Under the pieces are notes generated by a model that ran no database searches, was not told where the DNA came from, and was given only the letters and a program-made list of their open reading frames with translations. Below are positions 1 through 5,882 of a stretch of DNA of 11,076 bases, one piece after another. How positions within the stretch are numbered: position 1 is the stretch's first letter; every line of letters starts with the position of its first letter. Source of the stretch: Candidatus Desantisbacteria bacterium CG2_30_40_21. GTDB taxonomy: Bacteria; UBA9089; CG2-30-40-21. The position numbers were made by a program, and so were the translations under genes. The stretch lies in NCBI GenBank assembly GCA_001873945.1, contig MNYI01000214.1, positions 1-11,076 of the forward strand, given 5' to 3'.

Positions 1-35
1 TATGAAAATAAGCTGTATGCTGATTGGAATTTAAG

Positions 36-75
36 CTCTGTGTCTCTCTGTCGTCTCTGTGAACTTTGTGTTAAA
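36..75. repeat. ACACAGAG-type repeat fragment downstream of argH
   Basis: The plus strand reads as repeated CTCTGTG/TCTCTGT units ending in TTTGTGTTAAAA. Read on the minus strand this is the same AACACA..ACAGAGAC-type sequence that recurs near 1631-1650, 3352-3450, 3918-3935 and at the ends of the 10.9 kb element. It begins a few bases after the argH stop. It is probably a degenerate end of the miniature inverted-repeat family described at 10854-11050. No clear rho-independent terminator is seen after argH. Confidence 0.5.
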
Positions 76-81
76 ATATTA

Positions 82-1452
82 TTAGTTGTGAACGGTTACT
101 AATTTTCTTGCCTGTTCAATCTGTTCCTTCACCTGTTTACAAGATGTTCCGCCTGCAGAATTCTTTTGATTTATTCCATACTCAGGTTTGGTAACCTCAA
201 ATATGTTATTCTCAAACAGTTCTGAAAATTCCTTGAGCTCTTCCAGAGTAAATTCCATAATATCCCGGTTAGCCGCCACAATCTTGCCAACTATATGGTG
301 AGCATCACGGAATGGAATGCCCTTTTGTACCAGATAATTAGCCATCTCCGTTGCCCATGAAAAATCATTAGACAGGGATAATCTCATCCTTTCAGTATTT
401 ATCTTCAGGGAGCTTATTAATCTATCATAGATTCCCAAACATTGTTTCAGCGTATCCACAGTATCAAATAAAGGCTCTTTATCCTCCTGCATATCTCGAT
501 TATAGGCTAAGGGAAGGGATTTCATGATGGTAAAAAGACTAAAAAGATTGCCATATACCCGCCCTGTTTTCCCTCTGGTTAATTCGCACATATCAGGGTT
601 CTTTTTTTGCGGCATGATGCTGCTGCCGGTACAAAATGACTCGTCTATATCTACCCAGCGATATTCATGGGTAGACCACAGGATAATCTCTTCACTCAAT
701 CGTGAAAGATGCATCATGCAAATTGAGGCAACAGAGGAGAATTCAAGGATATAATCACGATCACTTACTGTATCAATACTATTTTCTGTTATCCCTGGAA
801 AATCAAGCAGACTGGCGGTATATTCTCTATCAATAGGCAGAGATGTACCAGCCAGGGCACATGCCCCCAGTGGTAAAATATTTATCCTCTTTAAGCAATC
901 AGCAAATCTCTGCATATCCCTTTCGAACATCCAAAAATATGCCATAATGTGGTGGGAAAACAAGACAGGTTCGGCATGTTGGAGATGTGTATGCCCGGGC
1001 ATAATAGCCTCTATGTTCTTCTCGGCAATCAATAGGATAGCAGATTGAAAAGACCTTATGAGGGTTATTATTTCTTTCAATTCCCAGAGAAGATAAAGCC
1101 TCATATCAAGGGTTATCTGGTCATTGCGGGATCTGGCAGTGTGCAGTTTTTTCCCCACCTCTCCAATCTTCCGAATAAGAGCGTATTCAATGTTCATATG
1201 AACATCCTCAAGCTTCGGGTCAAACAAGAAGTTATTTGCCAAAATGTCCTGATGAATACTGTTTAATCCCTCTACAATCAGAGACTCTTCGCTTTCGGTT
1301 AATATTCCACATTTTTTCAACATCCTTGTATGAGCTATTGATCCCTGAATATCATAAGACGCTAATCGATAGTCAAACTGAACCGATGCGGTAAAATCCT
1401 CAGTAATAGTATCTGTTTGTTTACTAAATCTGCCACCCCATAGTTTTTGCAT
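82..1452 (-). CDS. argH: Argininosuccinate lyase
   Basis: Cytosolic enzyme of the last step of arginine biosynthesis; it cleaves argininosuccinate to arginine and fumarate, and the family works as a homotetramer. The 456-residue product has the usual family length and begins MQKLWGGRF, the standard N-terminus. The fumarase/aspartase superfamily signature GSSIMPQKKNPD lies at residues 276-287 and contains the catalytic serine loop. HTARSRND (about 104-111) and GHTHLQHAEP (about 153-162) are the other two conserved blocks of the composite active site. The start is supported by an AAAGGGAG ribosome site 8 bases upstream. The gene stands alone: no other arg gene is visible, and a 211 bp repeat-filled gap separates it from the FapA-like gene upstream. 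It looks intact. Confidence 0.98.
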   Translation of the reverse strand: MQKLWGGRFSKQTDTITEDFTASVQFDYRLASYDIQGSIAHTRMLKKCGILTESEESLIVEGLNSIHQDILANNFLFDPKLEDVHMNIEYALIRKIGEVGKKLHTARSRNDQITLDMRLYLLWELKEIITLIRSFQSAILLIAEKNIEAIMPGHTHLQHAEPVLFSHHIMAYFWMFERDMQRFADCLKRINILPLGACALAGTSLPIDREYTASLLDFPGITENSIDTVSDRDYILEFSSVASICMMHLSRLSEEIILWSTHEYRWVDIDESFCTGSSIMPQKKNPDMCELTRGKTGRVYGNLFSLFTIMKSLPLAYNRDMQEDKEPLFDTVDTLKQCLGIYDRLISSLKINTERMRLSLSNDFSWATEMANYLVQKGIPFRDAHHIVGKIVAANRDIMEFTLEELKEFSELFENNIFEVTKPEYGINQKNSAGGTSCKQVKEQIEQARKLVTVHN

Positions 1453-1482
1453 TTAAGACGCTCCCTTTCCAATAATAATATT

Positions 1483-1629
1483 TGTAACTACTCACCACAA
1501 AGGCACGAAGACACAAAAAGTTGATAAGTTGAATAGTTGATGGGTTGATAAGTGGATGAATTGATAGGAAATGTTTATGAATTATGAATCTGTGTTTCTT
1601 TAACCTATAAACTCATCAACCTATCAACT
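1483..1629. mobile_element. Miniature inverted-repeat element, truncated copy
   Basis: About 147 bases are nearly identical to 10854-11008, with one substitution (1597) and an 8-base tandem unit (CCTATCAA) present once fewer here. The left end carries TGTAACTACTCA, the same terminal repeat as the complete copy. The matching right-hand terminal repeat is absent, because sequence past about 1629 changes to CTCTGTGTTAAAAAGTC. Internally the GTTGATAAG/GTTGATGGG tract at 1521-1552 is an imperfect inverted repeat of the TCATCAACCTATCAAC tract at 1613-1628, so a long hairpin is possible. There is no coding capacity, so this is a non-autonomous element. It fills most of the gap between the FapA-like gene and argH. 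Confidence 0.8.
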
Positions 1630-1663
1630 TCTGTGTCCTCTGTGTTAAAAAGTCTCCCTTCCC

Positions 1664-3295
1664 CTACCCTGTATACGGAGACGATGTAATTGTCCCCAAT
1701 CTTGAATAAAAGCAAATATTTTTTCTAATATCCTTTATCTCATATTCGTTTTTAACAATAGTTATCTTTACCCGTGGATAGATGTATTCAATAGCAGATA
1801 TCTTGCCATCCTTTAAATATTCTATCTCTTTCTGAAGGCTCTCACTTCGCTGTTTCAGGTATTTAACTTCACTGGTCATGGCTATTTGCATTGATCTGGC
1901 AAGCTGGTAAGTCTCTTCTTTTTCAGGAGATAGACTACCAAATTTTTCCTTCATTGTCCTTAATGTATTAACATCCATCACAGCCTTTTTTAACTCATCC
2001 TGAGCACTTTGAATATCATGGGTTATGCTGTTAATCTCTTCCCTGACCGCAGGGTCTATGCCAACCTGAATTATGGTTACGGTCTCAGCTATATTTCCTA
2101 TGGTTTTGGCACAAATCTCTTTGGTTGCCCGAATCTTTCCCCCAATAATTGCCCCTTTTTTCCCTTTAGTCACAAACACACTTCCCCCACAATCCACAAG
2201 GCTATGGAGGATGAATTCTGTAACAATAACATCACCTCCGGCAGAAACATCTGCGTTTTGGATAAATTTAGCCATTAATTTTTTTTGTGCATGGATCTTG
2301 TCTTGTCCAACGCCAACAATCCCCCCATGAACAGTAATGTTTCCTTCCAAGGATTCGACGAAAGCTTTTTCTACAGTCCCCTTTATTTCTATATCATCAT
2401 CTGCCTTAACAATAAATCCCTCGTTTACATTTCCATCTATAATCAATGACCCATTAAAATAGATATTTCCTGTTTCAAAACAAATATCACCCTTAATCTT
2501 GCAAACAGGATCCACATCTATCTTTACACCATCCCAGATTATCTGCCCCTTAACCGTGGCTATCAATTCTGTCCCATCCTCGCTCAGGAGTGTATTTTTC
2601 CCCTTAGGCAATATAATATCCTTACCATCTGTTGCTGGAATGGATTGACCAGTAACACTCATACCATGGGTACACTTGTTTAAGCCAACCTTTTTTGCCA
2701 GAATACCCCCTGCTTTTATGGTTTGAATAAGTCCAATCTCCCGAAAATCTACGCTGCCATCCTCGCTCATGGCAAATGGTGTTCTTTTCTTTTCCGTGTT
2801 AAAAAAATATTCAATTATTGCATTTTTCCCATCTACAGCCGGGCGACCCTGAGCCACAACTACTGGTTCATCAATCAATCGGTTTTGCAACATCTCTTTA
2901 ATAATTACTTCATCAATACCATAGACAACACCAGCTGCTGCCAGATCATTCTTAATCTCATCAAGAGTTGGACTATATATCTCACCTGTGAAGGGGATAA
3001 TACTTACAGTTGCCTTCATTTTATCATCAGATATTTTTGCCACAGAATGCCTTTTCCCACCAACACTAAAGGTTTTTCCGCCTATTCGAACAGACTTAGA
3101 ATCTTTTTCGCTTATAGTTATGGTAATAGCTCTCAGGTCATAATTGGTTATCCCCTGATTCTGGAGTTCCCTTAAGACATCGTTAACCTCTATCCTCTTA
3201 CCTTCACCCATTGGAGAATAAACGGTCAGGAATATATCTACCCCTCTGGTGTCAATTTTGAAGTATCCATTAGCTGATTGTGATTTAATTTCCAT
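1664..3295 (-). CDS. FapA/DUF342 family polymer-forming protein
   Basis: A 543-residue protein of the FapA (DUF342) family. The N-terminal third (about 1-190) has the FapA N-domain pattern, including a glycine-rich GRPAVDGKNAIIEYFF stretch near 150-165. Residues about 195-410 are a run of short G-x-I/V-x-V-x-G repeats (for example GNITVHGGIVGVG near 318-330 and GAIIGGKIRA near 381-390), expected to fold as a right-handed beta-helix. Residues about 415-500 are Lys/Glu-rich and heptad-like, probably a coiled coil, followed by a small beta-rich C-terminus ending SSPYTG. There is no signal peptide or membrane segment, so it is likely cytoplasmic. Some relatives are annotated as flagellar-assembly protein A, but no flagellar gene is nearby and I would not infer that role. 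A GGAG site lies about 5-6 bases before the ATG. It appears complete. Confidence 0.85.
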   Translation of the reverse strand: MEIKSQSANGYFKIDTRGVDIFLTVYSPMGEGKRIEVNDVLRELQNQGITNYDLRAITITISEKDSKSVRIGGKTFSVGGKRHSVAKISDDKMKATVSIIPFTGEIYSPTLDEIKNDLAAAGVVYGIDEVIIKEMLQNRLIDEPVVVAQGRPAVDGKNAIIEYFFNTEKKRTPFAMSEDGSVDFREIGLIQTIKAGGILAKKVGLNKCTHGMSVTGQSIPATDGKDIILPKGKNTLLSEDGTELIATVKGQIIWDGVKIDVDPVCKIKGDICFETGNIYFNGSLIIDGNVNEGFIVKADDDIEIKGTVEKAFVESLEGNITVHGGIVGVGQDKIHAQKKLMAKFIQNADVSAGGDVIVTEFILHSLVDCGGSVFVTKGKKGAIIGGKIRATKEICAKTIGNIAETVTIIQVGIDPAVREEINSITHDIQSAQDELKKAVMDVNTLRTMKEKFGSLSPEKEETYQLARSMQIAMTSEVKYLKQRSESLQKEIEYLKDGKISAIEYIYPRVKITIVKNEYEIKDIRKNICFYSRLGTITSSPYTG

Positions 3296-3310
3296 GTTTT
3301 CTCCATTCTA

Positions 3311-3347
3311 ATTCCCATTAATAAAGGGGATTAGGGGGTTGTAATTC
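3311..3347. repeat. TTAATAAAGGGG short palindromic repeat, copy 1
   Basis: Reads ATTCCCATTAATAAAGGGG followed by ATTAGGGGGTTGTAATTC. It matches the copy at 7591-7628 in the same order (ATTCCC, TTAATAAAGGGG, AGGGG, TTGT, ATTC). The CCC/GGG arms can form a short hairpin. It lies just upstream of the FapA-like ribosome site and so would be in that gene's leader. It resembles a small repeat type common in environmental bacterial genomes, which I state from memory. Confidence 0.6.
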
Positions 3348-3349
3348 TT

Positions 3350-3452
3350 TGTACCTCTGTGTTAGGATGTCTCACACAAAGACGCGGAGAACGCGGAGGG
3401 GAGAGGATTAAGGGAATGTTCTTTTCTGTGCCTTTGTGCCTCATTTTTCCTG
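3350..3452. repeat. ACACAGAG-type inverted repeat
   Basis: Contains CCTCTGTGTTAGGATGTCTC, then ACAAAGACGCGGAGAACGCGG, and later TCTGTGCCTTTGTGCCTC, which is an imperfect inverted counterpart of the ACAAAGACGCGGAG arm. This is the same sequence class as the ends of the elements at 1483 and 10854. It is non-coding and part of a decayed 270-base gap before the FapA-like gene. Confidence 0.5.
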
Positions 3453-3482
3453 ACTCCGGCAGAGGTTTTGAGTTGATAGCTT

Positions 3483-3547
3483 AGGGTTTGTCACAAAATA
3501 AATGTGTTACATCGGCAACTGAATACAGTTATTTTGTGACAGATCCT
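3483..3547. mobile_element. 65 bp palindromic element, copy 1
   Basis: The left end AGGGTTTGTCACAAAATAA and the reverse complement of the right end, AGGATCTGTCACAAAATAA, agree at 17 of 19 positions. The 65 bp unit is therefore bounded by inverted repeats with a short core (TTACATCGGCAACTGAATAC region). A second copy lies at 3787-3846 in the same orientation. It has no coding capacity. It may be a MITE or paired insertion-sequence ends with the transposase deleted. It begins about 18 bases past the stop of the amidotransferase fragment. Confidence 0.7.
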
Positions 3548-3564
3548 TACCTTAAAGTTATCGG

Positions 3565-3798
3565 TTAAGTAATAGAAAAACTTAAGGTTTCTTGAGCCAC
3601 AAAGGAAAATATCTGCTTGGAGGACTCTTCCTCCATCCTTTCCGGATGCCATTGTACCCCCAGAAACAAGCCATCCATAGACTCTATGGCCTCTATAATT
3701 CCATCCGATGATATGGCAGAAACAACCAATCCTTGACCAACATTTTTTACAGCCTGATGGTGGCTACTATTTACCATTATCTCTTTAGGGTCTGTCAC
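3565..3798 (-). pseudogene. Class I glutamine amidotransferase (peptidase C26) C-terminal fragment
   Basis: A 77-codon reading frame whose product reads EIMVNSSHHQAVKNVGQGL and later VQWHPERM. This is the C-terminal third of a C26/PuuD-type gamma-glutamyl hydrolase-like amidotransferase. The His and Glu of the catalytic triad are present in WHPE, but the nucleophile-Cys domain, roughly 150 or more residues in a full-length family member, is missing. The homology stops at KEIMVNSS. The preceding four codons (GTG ACA GAC CCT) are the end of the palindromic element at 3787-3846, and the frame is closed by a TGA a few codons further upstream. No ribosome site precedes the GTG. I conclude it was truncated at or by that element and is non-functional. 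The missing part is not found elsewhere in the window. Confidence 0.8.
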
Positions 3799-3846
3799 AA
3801 AATAACTGTGTCACATCGAGGTTGTCCCGGATTTTATCACAACCGT
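3787..3846. mobile_element. About 60 bp palindromic element, copy 2
   Basis: AGGGTCTGTCACAAAATAAC followed by TGTGTCACATCG matches the left 32 bases of the 3483-3547 copy with three substitutions. The right end, GATTTTATCACAACC, is a weaker inverted counterpart of GGTCTGTCACAAAATAA. Its left edge is exactly where amidotransferase homology ends. The right part is diverged, so the outer boundary is approximate. Between here and the glgA stop (3847-3906) I see nothing recognisable. Confidence 0.6.
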
Positions 3847-3906
3847 GTGAGCCAAAATCTCTTTTCTTTGCAAGTGATTGATTGTCTCAGAACATTGGAG
3901 CTATAC

Positions 3907-5403
3907 TCAAGTGGGGCATTCTCTGTGTTCTCTATGGCAAGTAGCTACCTTTCGATAAAGTTTTATATACTCCAAGGCAGAGGCAGTCCATGAATAATTC
4001 TGGTTTATGCCATTTAAGACGCATTTTCCCCAATCCGTTTTATGTTGATAAATGTAGCATGCCCTTTTGATGGTTTGAAGCAATGCCTTGCCGGAATACT
4101 CAGTAAATGTAAACCCATTACCTTTACCTGATAATGGCTCAAACTCTTCAATGGTATCAAATAGCCCACCGGTTTCCCGAATAATTGGAACAGTGCCGTA
4201 TCTTAAGCTAATCAATTGTCCAAGCCCACATGGCTCATAGTGTGAGGGCATTAAAAACATATCCGATGAGGCATAAATTCTGTGTGCCAACCCTTCATTA
4301 TAGCCAAAATTGACACTTATCTTTCCTTGATATTTTTTGGCTATTTTTTGTAATAGGCTATGGTATTTCTCCTCACCAGATCCAAGCAAAATCAGTCTGA
4401 TATTCATCTTCAGTAATGGCTCAAATATTTCAGCCAGAATATCAAGCCCTTTTTGAGATGCCAATCTACCGACCAGACCTATTAATGGTGTTTTTTCATC
4501 TATTTTCTCCCCAAGATGGCATTCATTCAGCAGATTCAGTTTATTTAACATCTTATTTTCAATATTATTGAGACAATAGTGATGAATTATCTCTTTGTCT
4601 GTTAACGGATTCCAGACATCATAATCAATCCCATTTATAATCCCATATAACTCATGTGAGCTCTGCCGAAGGACACCATCCAGCCCATATCCATATTCAG
4701 GTGTCTGAATTTCCTGAGCATATCTGGGACTGACAGTATTGACAATATCTGCATAGACAATCCCGGCTTTTAGAAGATTGATTTTTCCATAGAATTCAAG
4801 TTTATCCATGGTAAATATTTCTGCTGAATTAACCCCTGAGAATAACTCAAGCTCAGAGGCAGAAAAAATACCCTGATACCCAAGGTTATGAATGGTAAGA
4901 ACGGTAGCTATTTTAGAATAGAATGGATCATCCTTATAAACGGTTTTCAAGAACAACGGAATGGAAGCCGTTTGCCAATCATTGAGATGAATAATATCAG
5001 GCAACCAATTCTTTATTTTCAATATCCTTAACACGGCACGGCTAAAAAAGATAAACCGTTCTGCATTATCCTCATAGTCCCCTGTTTTGGTACTGTAAAG
5101 CTCATCCCGAAGATAATAATCATCATTTTTGATAAAATACACGGTGATATTTTTATATTTAAGTTCTTCCAGAACACCTGTAATAGATGTTCCCTTGATT
5201 GGAACATCTATCTCACTTACCCTTTGAATAACAAATTGCGGATTGTCAGCAAGCCATTTTTTTGTCATGGCATAGTGAGGCAAAACTAATCTGGCATCAT
5301 GTCCCTTTTCTGCCAACACAAGCGGCAAAGCACCAGTTACATCTGCCAGACCGCCTGTCTTAGCAAAAGGAACTGCCTCTGACGAAACTATTAATATCTT
5401 CAT
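3907..5403 (-). CDS. glgA: Glycogen (starch) synthase, GT5 family
   Basis: Transfers glucose from ADP-glucose to the non-reducing end of an alpha-1,4-glucan in glycogen synthesis; a cytosolic GT-B fold enzyme. The 498-residue protein starts MKILIVSSEAVPFAKTGGLADV, whose KTGGL (Lys15) is the ADP-glucose binding loop. HLNDWQ lies at 139-144, GRLASQKG near 312-319 and EPCGLGQL at 390-397 with the conserved catalytic-loop Glu390. RYGTVPIIRETGGL follows at about 401-414. The stop of the upstream fmdB-like gene is only two bases before this ATG and a GAGGG site overlaps that gene's end, so the two are likely cotranscribed and translationally coupled. The last 12 or so residues (after LYRKV) are encoded by repeat sequence resembling the end of the 10854 element, so the native C-terminus seems to have been replaced. 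The catalytic domains are intact. Confidence 0.96.
   Translation of the reverse strand: MKILIVSSEAVPFAKTGGLADVTGALPLVLAEKGHDARLVLPHYAMTKKWLADNPQFVIQRVSEIDVPIKGTSITGVLEELKYKNITVYFIKNDDYYLRDELYSTKTGDYEDNAERFIFFSRAVLRILKIKNWLPDIIHLNDWQTASIPLFLKTVYKDDPFYSKIATVLTIHNLGYQGIFSASELELFSGVNSAEIFTMDKLEFYGKINLLKAGIVYADIVNTVSPRYAQEIQTPEYGYGLDGVLRQSSHELYGIINGIDYDVWNPLTDKEIIHHYCLNNIENKMLNKLNLLNECHLGEKIDEKTPLIGLVGRLASQKGLDILAEIFEPLLKMNIRLILLGSGEEKYHSLLQKIAKKYQGKISVNFGYNEGLAHRIYASSDMFLMPSHYEPCGLGQLISLRYGTVPIIRETGGLFDTIEEFEPLSGKGNGFTFTEYSGKALLQTIKRACYIYQHKTDWGKCVLNGINQNYSWTASALEYIKLYRKVATCHREHRECPT
3918..3952. repeat. Degenerate element end fused to the glgA 3' end
   Basis: On the minus strand this reads GTAGCTACTTGCCATAGAG then AACACAGAGAATG. 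It resembles the element end GTAACTACT followed by CACCACGGAGAACACA at 10854-11050 (reverse-complement right end), allowing a short deletion. It encodes the final glgA codons (residues ATCHREHREC). Confidence 0.45.
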
Positions 5404-5405
5404 TA

Positions 5406-5786
5406 CTATTTTCCCTCTTTTTTTATTTTTGGCAGACTACACTCAGAAGAGCATTTTTCTTTTGAACATGCAGATTTTGGAATTGTTTCTTGCTGGACAG
5501 AAGGAGGAGTAGGGGTTGGACTCGAATTTTCATTTCTCTTTGTCTCCTTGCAAGCAGGGGAACAAGCGGAAGAATTTGTATTTTGCGATGGTGCAGTCGT
5601 TTCCTTTTTCTTGTAATCAGTAGCATAAAACCCGGAGCCCTTAAATATAAATCCTGCCCCTGAAGAAAAGAGCCGCTTTACTGTACCCGTACATTTTGGG
5701 CATTTTTCAATGGGATCATCTTTCATTGATTGAAATATCTCAAATGGTTCGTTACAATCACTGCAAATGTATTCATATGTTGGCAT
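5406..5786 (-). CDS. FmdB-family zinc-ribbon protein with Cys-rich tail
   Basis: A 126-residue protein starting MPTYEYICSDC, the hallmark of the FmdB/CxxC zinc-ribbon regulatory family. Cys8, Cys11, Cys29 and Cys32 form two CxxC knuckles that should bind one zinc. GAGFIFKGSGFYATDY (about 47-62) is the conserved segment after the ribbon. The rest is low-complexity Thr/Pro/Ser/Lys-rich and unusually carries five more cysteines in CSPAC and CSKEKCSSEC. The frame is open 9 codons further upstream, but AAGGAG 8 bases before this ATG and the family N-terminus fix the start at 5786. It sits between groEL and glgA, two bases from glgA. Its role is unknown; family members are annotated as putative regulators, and nothing here reveals a target. 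Confidence 0.88.
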   Translation of the reverse strand: MPTYEYICSDCNEPFEIFQSMKDDPIEKCPKCTGTVKRLFSSGAGFIFKGSGFYATDYKKKETTAPSQNTNSSACSPACKETKRNENSSPTPTPPSVQQETIPKSACSKEKCSSECSLPKIKKEGK

Positions 5787-5794
5787 TATCAATT

Positions 5795-5800
5795 CTCCTT
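5795..5800 (-). promoter_or_regulatory. Ribosome binding site that sets the fmdB-like start
   Basis: AAGGAG on the minus strand, 8 bases before the ATG at 5786. It supports this internal start over the one 27 bases upstream, which lacks such a site and would add residues not seen in the family. Confidence 0.8.
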
Positions 5801-5821
5801 CACACCAGAACATGGGGAAAA

Positions 5822-5856
5822 TGGGGGAAAATGGGACAGCACCCCATTTTCCCCCA
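5822..5856. repeat. Perfect 14 bp stem hairpin between groEL and fmdB-like gene
   Basis: TGGGGGAAAATGGG (5822-5835) and CCCATTTTCCCCCA (5843-5856) are exact inverted repeats around a 7-base loop. The left arm is preceded by a partial tandem copy (ATGGGGAAA, 5812-5820). On the minus-strand transcript the hairpin follows the groEL stop by about 26 bases. What comes after the stem is TTTTCCCC rather than a clean U-run, so it is a weak terminator candidate at best. It could act as an attenuator or 3' stabiliser, or simply be a REP-like repeat. Confidence 0.75.
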
Positions 5857-5882
5857 CATGTGGCAGATTATCTCCAACAAGA

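Noticed and set aside
1483..1629. A CRISPR array suggested by repeated GTTGATAGG-like units.
   Set aside because: The units are imperfect, contiguous and arranged as a hairpin, with no uniform spacers and no cas genes nearby.
2723..3175. A 150-codon plus-strand open frame.
   Set aside because: It lies wholly antisense to the FapA-like gene, has no recognisable domain or ribosome site, and the opposite frame is clearly coding.
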